Assembly (NCBI RefSeq): GCF_000027005.1 | Contig: NC_012964.1 | Span: 186,001 to 250,000, forward strand | Reading direction: 5' to 3' | Length of the DNA stretch: 64,000 nt | Origin: Komagataella phaffii GS115 | Lineage: Eukaryota > Ascomycota > Pichiomycetes > Pichiales > Pichiaceae | Shown here: one piece after another, positions 18,478 to 28,126 of the stretch | Numbering within the stretch: the stretch's first letter is position 1 | Layout: every line of letters starts with the position of its first letter | Program-made: the position numbers and the translations under genes | The notes under the pieces: generated by a model | What the model saw: only the letters and a program-made list of their open reading frames with translations | Told to the model about the DNA's origin: nothing | The model's database searches: none

Positions 18478-19149
18478 ATGATTAAGAACCTTAGATTGCT
18501 ACTTCTGGGTGCTCCTGGATCAGGTAAGGGTACGCAAACCTCAAGATTACTGGAAAAAATTCAAATTACTCCTGTCAGCAGTGGGGATCTCCTGCGTACA
18601 GAAATCTCCAAAAAGTCTTCTCTTGGTCTTTTGGCTTCTAAAATCATTCAAAAAGGAGGGTTAGTTCCCGATCATCTTATGATAGCTCTTATCTATAGGG
18701 AGTTTCAAGCCAGGAATTGGCTGGGCCAGGATTGCAGTTGGCTTCTTGACGGTTTTCCCAGAACTCAGAATCAGGCAGTGGCCTTGGACGACAAGCTGAC
18801 CGTTGCTCCGATTAATTGTGTCATTGAACTTGACGTTCCAGAAAAGGTGATCCTTGAGAGAATTGAAAATCGGTACATTCATATTCCCTCTGGAAGAATT
18901 TACAATCAACAATACAATCCTCCAAAAGTTCCTGGAAAAGATGATATTACCGGAGAGCCTTTATCAAAAAGGCCTGATGACAATGCAGAGGTCTTCAAGA
19001 GACGTCTGGATAACTACCACAAGGAAATTGACCCTCTCAAGGAGTATTTTAAAAATAAAGGAATTCTACACAGTATTCGTGGGGAAACTTCAGATATAAT
19101 ATTCCCCCAGTTGTACGAGTATATAACCAGTGAGTTCACTTCCAAATAG
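18478..19149 (+). CDS. ADK2: Mitochondrial GTP:AMP phosphotransferase (adenylate kinase 3 type)
   Basis: Nucleoside monophosphate kinase of the matrix that phosphorylates AMP with GTP. The 223-residue product matches the length of S. cerevisiae Adk2 (225). It shows the P-loop GAPGSGKGT (residues 11-19), the NMP-binding SSGDLLR block, DGFPRT, and a LID domain (HIPSGRIYNQQYNPPK) without zinc cysteines. The very short N-terminus lacks a classic cleavable presequence, as in yeast Adk2, whose import signal is uncleaved. It is distinguished from ADK1 by the LID sequence and the start MIKNLRLLLLGAPG. Confidence 0.93.
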   Translation: MIKNLRLLLLGAPGSGKGTQTSRLLEKIQITPVSSGDLLRTEISKKSSLGLLASKIIQKGGLVPDHLMIALIYREFQARNWLGQDCSWLLDGFPRTQNQAVALDDKLTVAPINCVIELDVPEKVILERIENRYIHIPSGRIYNQQYNPPKVPGKDDITGEPLSKRPDDNAEVFKRRLDNYHKEIDPLKEYFKNKGILHSIRGETSDIIFPQLYEYITSEFTSK

Positions 19150-19460
19150 ACCGTAGATGACTTTATTAGGACAATTATATAAATTATATTTTATCGCATT
19201 CATTATGCCCAAGACCAACATTTAGTGTTGGTTGTTGTTGGATCAACATTAGCTGAACTGAGATTACTTTGTATAAATGTCGTTATTATTTTATTTCGAT
19301 GTGTCAGTATATCTGTCAGTTTGATATCTACAACAAAGTGAAATATTATTTAGATACAATTATTGTAACAATGACCATTCGTTTCATAGTTGCAGAACAT
19401 TATAAAATTCCTCAACTATGCTCGTTATATGCTAGTCAATAAAAAACATGGCATGAGTGA
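19150..19460. other. AT-rich 5' flank of tRNA-Ile
   Basis: 311 bp between ADK2 and the tRNA. It holds a small perfect inverted repeat, CCAACA...TGTTGG, around 19214-19232, and a run of TGTTG repeats. tRNA flanks in yeast often host solo LTRs, but I find no clean TG...CA ends with matching target duplications. No gene was found. Confidence 0.4.
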
Positions 19461-19575
19461 GCTTCTGTGGCGCAGTGGTTTAGCGCATCGTGCTTATAAA
19501 CGTTTAACACGTCTATGTTCAAAGCACAGTCGTTTAGAAACGCGATGGTCGTGGGTTCGAACCCCTCCAGAAGCA
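19461..19575 (+). tRNA. tRNA-Ile(UAU) with intron
   Basis: Cloverleaf: acceptor stem GCTTCTG/CAGAAGC (19461-19467 with 19568-19574, discriminator A at 19575), D stem GCGC/GCGC, anticodon stem TCGTG/CGCGA (one G-U pair), loop CTTATAA with anticodon TAT at 19495-19497, and T loop TTCGAAC. An intron of about 41 nt lies after the base 3' of the anticodon (about 19499-19539), the canonical site. S. cerevisiae tRNA-Ile(UAU) also has an intron here. The T stem GTGGG/CCCTC carries a U-U mismatch at its second pair (50-64). It decodes the rare AUA codon. Confidence 0.93.
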
Positions 19576-19914
19576 TTGCTTACTTTTTTCTTTTTGCTAA
19601 CTAAAACAACGAAAGTCTAGGCCTATTGTCTCCTGTTTCACTTAACATGTTTAAAGTGCGTACATTTTTACAAACTGACGTATCGGCAACATCATTCCTT
19701 TTGTCTTATCCCCTCATTCAATGTGAAACATGTAAGAGATGTGGAACGGAGCGTCTGCGCATCTGGAATGAAAATAACACCAAATTATTACATAATCACA
19801 AAACAACCTCCTAGTCGTGCATCACGCAGCCAATTCTCTTCGTCGATAAACAAATCTGAGGTAAAGCGAAGCTCATTAAGTAATCACGCCAACTTGAGGT
19901 TACCAAAATAAAAG
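19576..19914. other. CDC42 upstream region
   Basis: 339 bp. A T-rich stretch just after the tRNA (19581-19592) is the likely RNA polymerase III terminator. Short open frames across the region look like chance. I see no TATA box close to the CDC42 ATG. Confidence 0.45.
19581..19592 (+). terminator. Pol III terminator of tRNA-Ile
   Basis: A T-run interrupted by C (TTTTTTCTTTTT) starts about 8 bp after the tRNA 3' end, as expected for RNA polymerase III termination. Confidence 0.75.
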
Positions 19915-20490
19915 ATGCAAACAATCAAGTGTGTAGTGGTAGGTGATGGTGCAGTTGGAAAAACCTGCTTACTGATGTCATATACAACGAACAAATTTCC
20001 ACCAGATTACGTGCCAACGGTGTTTGATAATTATGCTGTTACAGTGATGATCGGAGACGAACCTTATACTTTGGGTTTGTTCGACACTGCCGGTCAGGAG
20101 GATTACGACCGTCTCCGTCCTTTAAGTTATCCAAACTCTGATGTGTTCTTGATCTGTTTCTCTGTCTGTTCTCCTCCTTCGTTTGAAAACGTCAAAGAGA
20201 AATGGTTCCCGGAGGTTTTAAACCACTGTCCAGGTGTGCCTTGTCTGATAGTCGGTACTCAGATAGATCTTAGAGACGACAAAGCCACTCTGAGAAAGTT
20301 ACAGAAACAGAATACAAAACCTATTACTCCTGAGCAGGGGGAGAAATTAGCTAAGGAGCTCCATGCCGTGAAGTATGTGGAATGTTCTGCTTTGACCCAA
20401 CGAGGTCTCAAAAACGTTTTCGATGAAGCTATTGTGGCTGCTTTGGAGCCTCCTGTGTATAAAAAGTCGAAGAAGTGTTTGATTTTATAA
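19915..20490 (+). CDS. CDC42: Rho-family GTPase Cdc42
   Basis: Master polarity GTPase of 191 residues, nearly invariant among fungi. Visible are the P-loop GDGAVGKT (residues 10-17), switch [11 protein letters not shown] with T35, switch [19 protein letters not shown] with Q61, the NKxD-equivalent TQIDL, and SAL. The tail has a polybasic KKSKK stretch and the prenylation box CLIL, which predicts geranylgeranylation and plasma-membrane attachment. Two Sac7-like RhoGAPs and PKC1, members of the wider Rho pathway, also lie in this window, but Sac7-type GAPs usually act on Rho1. Confidence 0.98.
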   Translation: MQTIKCVVVGDGAVGKTCLLMSYTTNKFPPDYVPTVFDNYAVTVMIGDEPYTLGLFDTAGQEDYDRLRPLSYPNSDVFLICFSVCSPPSFENVKEKWFPEVLNHCPGVPCLIVGTQIDLRDDKATLRKLQKQNTKPITPEQGEKLAKELHAVKYVECSALTQRGLKNVFDEAIVAALEPPVYKKSKKCLIL

Positions 20491-20975
20491 GGTTGTATAT
20501 TAGCATGGTGAGGAGCAATGCAGTTTGATAAGTTAGAGACATTTTTCTTCGTACACCGATAAAAGGAACCTGAGACCCATTTTGACATCTGGTATTCTTG
20601 TCAGAGGGGGACAAAAGAAGCATCCAGACTTTACTGGAGTGCTGCTGTTCCACCATAAAGTGTCACCATGATTCTGGAATCTCTTTTCCTTATGAGATCA
20701 AACCTTTCAAGCTGGAGAGCGCAGTGAGTGATCTTGATATTTTCAATTGCAAAATGTTCCAAAACTAAAAAATCATAAATTTCCATGTAGTATCTAGCTT
20801 CAGCTACTGCCCGGTGTAACAACTGGTCAGCCAAGTGGCATCTTTTTACCTTCCTGGATCATTTGTATTCTTGGGTCTGCCTGTAGGTTATCAAAACTTC
20901 TCAACCTTTCCGCCTAGCTCTCCTTTCGCCATCAAAATTCGCCCTCGCAAAATTTTATTCTTTCACCTACCCATA
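20491..20975. other. CDC42-TCP1 intergenic region with antisense open frame
   Basis: 485 bp. On the minus strand a frame of 67 codons (20834-20631), open further up to about 20862 but lacking an ATG near its start, reads a protein-like sequence; an internal ATG would give 51 residues. No splice signals convincingly add an upstream exon. It may be chance, a relic, or an unrecognised small gene. Confidence 0.3.
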
Positions 20976-22646
20976 ATGTTCGACAGTACCCGTTCAGATA
21001 CCCTGTTCCTTGGAGCTCAAAAGGTCAGCGGAGACGATGTTCGTCAGCAAAACGTGCTAGCAACCCAAGCGGTAGCAAATGTAGTGAAATCCAGTTTAGG
21101 CCCAGTTGGATTGGACAAGATGTTAGTCGACGACATTGGAGACGTGGTTGTCACGAACGACGGTGCCACTATTTTAAATTTACTGGACGTGAAGCATCCA
21201 GCTGGCCAGATCCTTGTAGACCTTGCCCAACAACAAGATAGAGAAGTTGGTGATGGGACCACAAGTGTGGTGATCATCGCAAGCGAACTTCTTAAAAGAG
21301 CCAACGAGCTGGTCAAAAACAAGATACACCCAACGACTATAATCACAGGATACAGATTGGCCCTCAAGGAAACTATTCGGTACATAAATGAAGTTTTGAG
21401 TCAATCAATTGATTCGTTCTCCAAGGAGATATTGATCAACATAGCCAGCACTTCAATGAGCAGTAAGATCATTGGATCTGATTCCGCTTTCTTCAGTGAG
21501 ATGGTGGTCGACGCCATGTTGGCCGTAAAGACCACTAACAACAAAGGTGAGACTAAATACCCCATCAAGGCTGTTAACATTTTGAAATCTCATGGTAAGT
21601 CTTCCACCGAGTCAATGTTGATCAACGGTTACGCTTTGAATTGTACCGTAGCGTCGCAGGCGATGGTGAAATATGTTAAGGACGCCAAGATTGCTTGTAT
21701 TGATATCAACTTGCAAAAAGCCCGTATGGCTATGGGTGTTCAGATAAACATTGATGATCCTGATCAATTGGAAGAGATTAGAAAAAGAGAGTATGGAATT
21801 ATCATGGAGAGAATTGACAAGATTATCGAAGCAGGTGCTAATGTCGTGTTGACCACCAAGGGAATTGATGATTTGTGCTTAAAGAAGTTTGTTGAAAGTG
21901 GCGTCATGGCCGTTAGAAGATGTAAGAAAGAAGACCTGAGAAGAATAAGCAGAGCAACGGGTGCTACCTTCATTTCGAGTATGTCTGATCTTGAAGGTGA
22001 GGAGACTTTTGACTCTTCCTACCTAGGAAATGCAAGCGAAGTCGTTCAAGAGCGTATCTCTGATGACGAGTGCATCTTAGTGAAGGGAACAAAGACCCAT
22101 TCTGCTGCTTCTATCATTCTTCGTGGTCCAAACGAATACACATTGGATGAGATGGAAAGATCCATTCACGACTCCCTGTCGGTTGTCAAGAGAACTTTAG
22201 AATCCGGTAATGTTGTTCCAGGAGGAGGAGCCGTGGAGACTGCGTTGAATATCTATTTGGAGAACTTTGCCACTACTGTAGGCTCAAGAGAGCAATTGGC
22301 CATTGCAGAGTTCGCAAATGCCTTATTAGTGATTCCCAAGACTCTGGCTGTTAATGCAGCCAAAGACTCCTCAGACCTTGTACCCAAGTTAAGATCGTAT
22401 CACGCTGCATCCCAGCAAGCGCTACCAACGGAGTTAAAGAAGAAAAACTACAAAAACTATGGTTTGGATTTAATCAAAGGAAAAGTTACCGATCAGGTTC
22501 TTCACGGAGTACTGGAGCCCACCGTGTCCAAAGTGAAATCTTTGAAATCCGCTTTGGAGGCTTGTGTGGCTATCTTAAGAATTGATACCATGATCACTGT
22601 GGATCCTGAACCTGCTAAGGAGGATCCTCATGGCCACGATCACTAG
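20976..22646 (+). CDS. TCP1: Chaperonin CCT/TRiC subunit alpha
   Basis: Alpha subunit (CCT1) of the cytosolic chaperonin that folds actin and tubulin. The ATG at 20976 is chosen over non-ATG codons upstream, giving 556 residues (559 in S. cerevisiae) and the family start [12 protein letters not shown]. The ATP-binding motifs of group II chaperonins are present: [28 protein letters not shown] and VVPGGGAVE. The conserved [14 protein letters not shown] block near the C-terminus is specific for CCT1, separating it from the other seven subunits. The tail is acidic and His-containing. Confidence 0.97.
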   Translation: MFDSTRSDTLFLGAQKVSGDDVRQQNVLATQAVANVVKSSLGPVGLDKMLVDDIGDVVVTNDGATILNLLDVKHPAGQILVDLAQQQDREVGDGTTSVVIIASELLKRANELVKNKIHPTTIITGYRLALKETIRYINEVLSQSIDSFSKEILINIASTSMSSKIIGSDSAFFSEMVVDAMLAVKTTNNKGETKYPIKAVNILKSHGKSSTESMLINGYALNCTVASQAMVKYVKDAKIACIDINLQKARMAMGVQINIDDPDQLEEIRKREYGIIMERIDKIIEAGANVVLTTKGIDDLCLKKFVESGVMAVRRCKKEDLRRISRATGATFISSMSDLEGEETFDSSYLGNASEVVQERISDDECILVKGTKTHSAASIILRGPNEYTLDEMERSIHDSLSVVKRTLESGNVVPGGGAVETALNIYLENFATTVGSREQLAIAEFANALLVIPKTLAVNAAKDSSDLVPKLRSYHAASQQALPTELKKKNYKNYGLDLIKGKVTDQVLHGVLEPTVSKVKSLKSALEACVAILRIDTMITVDPEPAKEDPHGHDH

Positions 22647-22794
22647 CTTAGGTAGTAGATAGACACCTAGAGGGGAATATGGTATGTAGTAACCCCCACT
22701 TATTACATAAGCATACACGAATAATCTTTAAAAGGCTAAAAATTCAGATCTTACATATATTTCTACTCTCTCGTATATCTCTATACGACCATAC

Positions 22795-24153
22795 ATGGCT
22801 AACCTAAAGATCCCTGGATCAGAGCAGTTAACAACAAATAAGGTGCTTAAGTCTTCCAAGGGCAAGCGGAAATACCATAACAAGAGCAGGAAAGGATGTA
22901 CGACTTGCAAAAAAAGGCGAGTCAAGTGTGATGAAAATAAGCCCATATGCAACAAATGTGAGCACTTGGGCTTGGACTGTATCTATATGAGTCCACCACC
23001 TAAGAGGCTCAGCTCCAGTACGAGTGATGGCAGTCCAGCTATAACAGTACCATTGTCGTCTGGGCCTCCTCTTGGGGCCACTTCTAACTCACCCTCCAAC
23101 CAGTACACAGGAAATCTGAACATGCTAGATCTAAGGCTAATGTATCACTACATAACTAAAGTTTGGCATACGATAACAGCAGCTGGTATATCTGATGCCA
23201 AGATCTGGTGTGAAGACATTCCTATGCTGGCTTTCAATTATCCGTTTTTGATGCATTCAATTTTAGCCTTCAGTGCTACACATCTTTCACGGACTGAAAA
23301 GGGGTTGGACCAGTGTGTAACTTGCCATAGAGGCGATGCTCTACGTCTCCTACGTGAGGCCGTACTTGAGATTTCACCAGCAAATACTGATGCCCTGGTG
23401 GCTTCAGCTTTAATACTAATAATGGACTCTCTGGCCAATGCATCGTTACCTACTTCAACGTCTCCTAAATCACTTCCAGCTTCGGCCTGGATTTTCCACG
23501 TTAAGGGAGCTGCCACTATATTGACAGCTGTCTGGCCATTGAACGAAAGTTCCCGATTTCACAAATTTATATCCGTTGATTTAAGTGATCTGGGAGACGT
23601 TGACCTGATGGGCGATAATGCCAATGCTAACCACCCACATGATGTGAAATATTCCCAGTTGTTATGCTTTGATGAAGAGCTAACCGACCTTTTCCCCGTT
23701 ACTTATACGTCACCTTACCTTATTACTCTGGCTTACTTGAACAAATTGCACAATGAGCGATACAAATCAGATTTTATCCTGAGAGTTTTTGCCTTTCCAG
23801 CTTTGTTGGATAAAACGTTCCTGACTTTGTTAATCAATGGAGACATTTCTGCCATGAGAATTATGAGATCGTACTACACGCTTCTCAGAAACTTCACTGA
23901 CGAGATGAAAGATAAGGTTTGGTTTTTGGAAGGCGTGTCAAAGGTTCTTCCAGTAGATGTTGACGAGTATTCGGGAGGAGGAGGAATGCATATGATGATG
24001 GACTTTTTAGGAGGTCCTTCTACTTTGAACGATAATGACACAAATGACATTGCTGACAATATAGCCCAGTCTGGCCTTTTGGATACCGACAATTTGCCAA
24101 GTTCCATAACAGACAACTTAGATATCATGCACAGTAGTATATATGATGAGTAA
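22795..24153 (+). CDS. Zn(II)2Cys6 transcription factor, Upc2/Ecm22-like
   Basis: Fungal binuclear zinc-cluster regulator, 452 residues. The DNA-binding domain has the pattern CX2CX6CX6CX2CX6C (C35, C38, C45, C52, C55, C62), preceded by basic [11 protein letters not shown], which closely resembles the Upc2/Ecm22 sterol regulator branch. From about residue 110 the [12 protein letters not shown]...[16 protein letters not shown] region matches the fungal transcription-factor domain of that branch. It is about half the length of S. cerevisiae Upc2 (913). The C-terminus ([14 protein letters not shown] and acidic tail) could be an activation region. A sterol role is inferred only from similarity; many yeasts have several such paralogues. 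Confidence 0.75.
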   Translation: MANLKIPGSEQLTTNKVLKSSKGKRKYHNKSRKGCTTCKKRRVKCDENKPICNKCEHLGLDCIYMSPPPKRLSSSTSDGSPAITVPLSSGPPLGATSNSPSNQYTGNLNMLDLRLMYHYITKVWHTITAAGISDAKIWCEDIPMLAFNYPFLMHSILAFSATHLSRTEKGLDQCVTCHRGDALRLLREAVLEISPANTDALVASALILIMDSLANASLPTSTSPKSLPASAWIFHVKGAATILTAVWPLNESSRFHKFISVDLSDLGDVDLMGDNANANHPHDVKYSQLLCFDEELTDLFPVTYTSPYLITLAYLNKLHNERYKSDFILRVFAFPALLDKTFLTLLINGDISAMRIMRSYYTLLRNFTDEMKDKVWFLEGVSKVLPVDVDEYSGGGGMHMMMDFLGGPSTLNDNDTNDIADNIAQSGLLDTDNLPSSITDNLDIMHSSIYDE

Positions 24154-24224
24154 CGAGGGTTAATTTAGTTCAATAATAATAAAAAGGATTGGAGTTACAA
24201 GAGTCAGACGAAGTGACAGAGTCC

Positions 24225-25856
24225 TTAGAATTTTTTCCTAGCAATTCCATCGCTATCTCTATCAACACCTAGCTCTAGAAGCTTTGCAAAATCCTGACTG
24301 AATTCATCAAAAAACAACTTCTCATCCTCCCCATAGATCTTGACCCACTTAGCAAATGATGGGTCTCTGAGCAGTGCCATATCGGTATTCAGCATCATTA
24401 AACGTTTCTTTTCGTAGCAGAACTGTTTCATTCCTGTTTCAGGAACTGTACATTCGTCCCACTCATGAGTTAACAATTCCAAAAAAAACTGATTTGAGAA
24501 CTGAAGAGGATTCTCTGTCCATTTTCCATCCCAGCCACTATACTTGGCATGAGTCCTTCCTAGTGCATGGCCACCTCCAATTAGACAAACAGCAGCCCTA
24601 TCGTCGAATCCAAGCGCATTGATGAACACATCTCTGATATGATCTGCACCCAAGCTTCCCAACGGCAGTCTACCATTTGGGGGTACCAGAGATTGGTCGG
24701 TACAATCCACTCTACCAGGTTTCCAGTCTATTTTCGGACCTCCCAAATACTCAATTGCAATGGCTCCAGCAAAAGTGTAGAGATCAGCATAGGATATCCA
24801 TGGAAATTTAGCCTGAATTAAGTTTAGCGCTGACATGGCAGGGTGCAGTCCAGTATTTCCTGGATCTGTCAATTCAGGTGGGAATCTGATGGTACATCCG
24901 TTACTGCCTCCAGTACCAGTTCTTTGATCATATGTGGCAGATACATGCCAAGCTAACCTCACTATATTGGGCGCTAGAGATCCGTAGTCAAGTTCTGGCC
25001 TATCGAAACAATTAATGATCTCATGTCTGACGTGCTCGTAATCATAAAACGACCCAATGAAAGGTGCCTTTGGTTTCTTATTAACTACAAGCTTAATTCT
25101 TCTATTTCTTGGAGAGCCCGTTTTCGAAACGGTCAATTGACCAGTCAAAGGAGTATGGCTAGATGAGAATTTGGTCCCTGTATCCGCATCCAAAACTATT
25201 GGACTTTTATCGATGGCCGGCGTGTCTGGCTTTGCCACCACTTCTGGAATGACTTCTCGTTCAAAGAGTTTAACCAATGGCTTTTCCACAGGCTTTGGGA
25301 CTTCCGCCTTATTGAGATTGAAGCTTCTGGTCGCTTCTGGAGAAAAATGATACTGGTCAGGTTCAGGTAATTCAGAAAGAACAAAAGGAAGTTTTGTTCC
25401 TGGTCGTGGAGAATATATGTACCGGTTTCTTTCCCCAGATAGACGAACAATAATACAAAAAGGGGTGTGGACAACATATCTGTCATAGTAATAATCAGTT
25501 CTACCCCAAGCTTTGAGCATCACGTCTCTCGGATTCACAGATGCCCTGAATAAAGGCTTCACCTCCTCTGCGATTGGCCTTGAAGTACCAAAATCCAGCT
25601 TCCACTGGTCCAATTCCTGTGATTTATCTTTGAACGTTGTCGACCTCCTGCTACCAGAAGTGAATCTCTGAGCTTCTCTACGGTAATAGAGCTCCAGATT
25701 CTTTGCTTGCACGTAAACAACAAAGTGTACTGATTGGAGATGAGCCAGGAAAAGAACATATGGATAGAGGAGAACTCTTCCCAAAGGTGCTAATCTGATA
25801 GCCAATCTCTGATAGAAGTTCCTGAATGGCGCTATTAAAGAGTTAATCAGATCCAT
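24225..25856 (-). CDS. Heme peroxidase of the cytochrome c peroxidase family with long N-terminal extension
   Basis: Class I heme peroxidase, 543 residues from the ATG at 25856. The C-terminal domain (about residues 262-543) has the distal triad R300-W303-H304 (in VRLAWH), the proximal heme ligand H430 (GGGHALGRTH) and a Trp at 446 (GKWTENP) matching the radical-forming Trp191 of yeast Ccp1, so hydrogen peroxide reduction is likely. The first 255 residues are not part of any peroxidase I know: one hydrophobic segment (about 27-52), then a YYYDRY-containing soluble region and a Pro/Lys-rich linker. Fungal 'putative heme-binding peroxidases' lack such an arm as far as I recall. The true Ccp1 is probably elsewhere. 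Electron donor unknown. Confidence 0.82.
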   Translation of the reverse strand: MDLINSLIAPFRNFYQRLAIRLAPLGRVLLYPYVLFLAHLQSVHFVVYVQAKNLELYYRREAQRFTSGSRRSTTFKDKSQELDQWKLDFGTSRPIAEEVKPLFRASVNPRDVMLKAWGRTDYYYDRYVVHTPFCIIVRLSGERNRYIYSPRPGTKLPFVLSELPEPDQYHFSPEATRSFNLNKAEVPKPVEKPLVKLFEREVIPEVVAKPDTPAIDKSPIVLDADTGTKFSSSHTPLTGQLTVSKTGSPRNRRIKLVVNKKPKAPFIGSFYDYEHVRHEIINCFDRPELDYGSLAPNIVRLAWHVSATYDQRTGTGGSNGCTIRFPPELTDPGNTGLHPAMSALNLIQAKFPWISYADLYTFAGAIAIEYLGGPKIDWKPGRVDCTDQSLVPPNGRLPLGSLGADHIRDVFINALGFDDRAAVCLIGGGHALGRTHAKYSGWDGKWTENPLQFSNQFFLELLTHEWDECTVPETGMKQFCYEKKRLMMLNTDMALLRDPSFAKWVKIYGEDEKLFFDEFSQDFAKLLELGVDRDSDGIARKKF

Positions 25857-26007
25857 TCTTGACAGCAAACTAATTCAATTGAAGAATGACAGAAGGATAT
25901 GTGTATTAAGGACACAAAACGAAAATATTATTAGTTTGATACAGACGTATCGCGTGCAACATGCCCATGTTGTGTTCGTATAGATTCTTGATATTTGACA
26001 TTTAGCA

Positions 26008-27444
26008 TTATTTATTCAGTTCAACGTAGTTGCCTGGGAAGACACCTTGCACTCCGTTGAGTCTTCCAGTCCACCAGCCATTGGCGTCTGTTTTTTGAAC
26101 GACTTCGATAACTTGTCCAGCAGAGAATGACAGGTCTCCCGCGGCTTGCGCACTATAGTCGTACAGAGCAGTACAAGTCTCTACACCAGGAGCAGTGGTG
26201 GGAGCGGTTGGAGTAGAAGGAACTGCAGAAGGGATCGGAGAAGCAGCAGAGGCAGCAGTGACTGGTGCTTGATAGCCTTGAGGCTGTCCATAACCGACTT
26301 TCTCGGGAGGATATGGGGAATTAGATTGCCCATAAGCAGGAGCCTGCCCATAGGCCGGCGCTTGACCATAAGCTGGCGCTTGGCCATAGGCTGGTGCTTG
26401 GCCATAAGCGGGAGTAGCGGCAGAAGGTTGACCATAAGCAGGAGCACCTGCAGCAGTTTGACCATACTCTGGAGTTTGCCCATACTGAGGAAGCTGCTCC
26501 GTACCCGCTGCAGTGGAACCAGCAGCAGCACCAGCAACTCCAGCTGCGCCAGCAGGACCGCCAGCAGCGGCATAACGCCTTTTTGTAGCCTCTAATTTAG
26601 CCTTTGCATTACCAAGCTTGAAATGGGTGATTCCAATAGCGTCTGCTTGTTCTTGGACGTTACCCCGCTTGTATGTGAACTGTTCAATGATATCTGCAGA
26701 GAGGTCGAAGTAAGGTATCTTCAACTCCTCCATACGTTGGAACAAAGTGTAGAAAATATTCAATTGCATATAGTAGAATGAAACGAAAAGAGGTTTGATG
26801 AATTCAGCTTCCAATTTAAATAGAACGGGTAACTCGTTCTTCATCATGTCATTGTAATAGTCATATTCTTGTTGGGCAATAGCCACGTCAGCTTCTGCCT
26901 TGTACATCTTCTCCTCATCTTTAACAGTTTTTTCTTTTTTCTCCTGAATCTTGTGCAAGCTATTCTGGGCCCGATCCAAGTCTAACTGCTTGTGGTTTCT
27001 CTTCGTTGCCATTTTTCTAATGGACTTGATGACATCCAATAACTGTTGAGCAGGCGCTACGATTCTGGTCTCTATAAGTTCCAAGTCTGGCTTCAAAGTT
27101 GTTTGTAACTCAGCAACTACTTCCCTGTATTGAGTACTAGCCTCGATACCTTCAGGGGACCCTTCCACCACCAAGGTGCTAGGGTCTGACACACGTCCCG
27201 AGATTGGTTTGTAAATCTCCTCAATAGCTTTACTGAATCCAATTTGATGGTTCAACATACCGTTAACTGCAGTGAAGTAACGTTTGCTCTCGTCACTCAA
27301 CCTCTTGGTCTCGTCTTCCAACTCTTTGAATCTTCGTTCTGCATCAACATAGACCGGATCTTCGGTAATTTGACCCATGTTTAGCTTTTGACGAATAGAT
27401 TGTGGCCCTCTGACCAATCCTTTCCTGAAACCTTTGAAACTCAT
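26008..27444 (-). CDS. RVS167: BAR-SH3 amphiphysin-like protein Rvs167
   Basis: Endocytic scission protein that forms a BAR heterodimer with Rvs161 on necks of endocytic pits. The ATG at 27444 gives 478 residues starting MSFKGFRKG (482 in S. cerevisiae). The BAR domain covers about residues 1-260 ([49 protein letters not shown]). A low-complexity Ala/Pro/Gly/Gln linker follows, with AYGQAP hexapeptides. The C-terminal SH3 domain (about 418-476: [33 protein letters not shown]) is complete. Upstream in-frame codons lack ATG. Confidence 0.96.
   Translation of the reverse strand: MSFKGFRKGLVRGPQSIRQKLNMGQITEDPVYVDAERRFKELEDETKRLSDESKRYFTAVNGMLNHQIGFSKAIEEIYKPISGRVSDPSTLVVEGSPEGIEASTQYREVVAELQTTLKPDLELIETRIVAPAQQLLDVIKSIRKMATKRNHKQLDLDRAQNSLHKIQEKKEKTVKDEEKMYKAEADVAIAQQEYDYYNDMMKNELPVLFKLEAEFIKPLFVSFYYMQLNIFYTLFQRMEELKIPYFDLSADIIEQFTYKRGNVQEQADAIGITHFKLGNAKAKLEATKRRYAAAGGPAGAAGVAGAAAGSTAAGTEQLPQYGQTPEYGQTAAGAPAYGQPSAATPAYGQAPAYGQAPAYGQAPAYGQAPAYGQSNSPYPPEKVGYGQPQGYQAPVTAASAASPIPSAVPSTPTAPTTAPGVETCTALYDYSAQAAGDLSFSAGQVIEVVQKTDANGWWTGRLNGVQGVFPGNYVELNK
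26329..26418 (-). repeat. 18-bp tandem repeat inside RVS167
   Basis: Five adjacent 18-bp units with the plus-strand pattern CCATARGCNGGMGCYTG (first unit at 26329-26346, last at 26401-26418). On the coding strand each gives the hexapeptide AYGQAP or a close variant. Units differ at wobble positions, so the array is not brand new, but copy number may vary between strains. Confidence 0.85.
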
Positions 27445-28126
27445 ATCGGATAGTTCGCAATTGAGGAAGGTGGTGGTGTATAGTGTTTTCAAGGTGCTGT
27501 TAACGATTGGATTTCGGTCACTTGTCTCTTGGACGCCACGATCACGTGGTACACATCCCTAGGGGACACGACTATACCAACTGGCACCCACAGTACATAG
27601 AAGTTGATGAAGTACATTTGGTACGCAAAAGGCTAACAGGGGGCTGTGTATCCTGAAAGATTCTGCCTGGTATCTGATGTAGTTAACATGGATCGACAAG
27701 TTTGTTTATCCGTAGGCAGAGGAAGTTCAATCTTTTTTGGTATCGCTTACCATGACTACTTCTTTTCCACCGTCTGTGGTCATGAGATAAACATAGTCTC
27801 TCAGGGGCTTGGTAGTAAGGCTTCATTCTACCCATATAGTGGACGCTTTCTCCGCAAACTCTCATTAGAATCGACTCGTCCACAGTGTTTCTCAATCAAT
27901 TTACCTGTAAACTCTTAGTGTAACTCCTGAACGTCCTTCCAATGCCTTCGAAATACGGTCAATCCCTAGCACGGGCCGATTATGCATCATCGTCTCAACA
28001 GATAGGTTGCTGTTCCAAACTCAACTTTAATAAAATGTGACAAAAAGTAAAGCCTCGTTTTATTTTTAAGGTTATTACGATTTCTGGCTATCTTTAGATC
28101 TTCACCTCTCGACACCCAAAATTGAT
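27445..28126. other. Divergent RVS167 / RhoGAP promoter region
   Basis: 682 bp between start codons. Open frames of 70-90 codons occur on both strands between about 27640 and 27920, but they overlap each other and look like no protein I know, so I do not call a gene. No TATA box or known site is clear. Confidence 0.45.

Noticed and set aside
19214..19350. Possible solo LTR next to tRNA-Ile (TGTTGG ... CAACA)
   Set aside because: Ends are loosely TG...CA, but no 5-bp target duplication fits, and no LTR body is recognisable.
27646..27918. Overlapping frames of 70-90 codons on both strands upstream of RVS167
   Set aside because: No recognisable motif on either strand, no splice signals that join them to neighbours.
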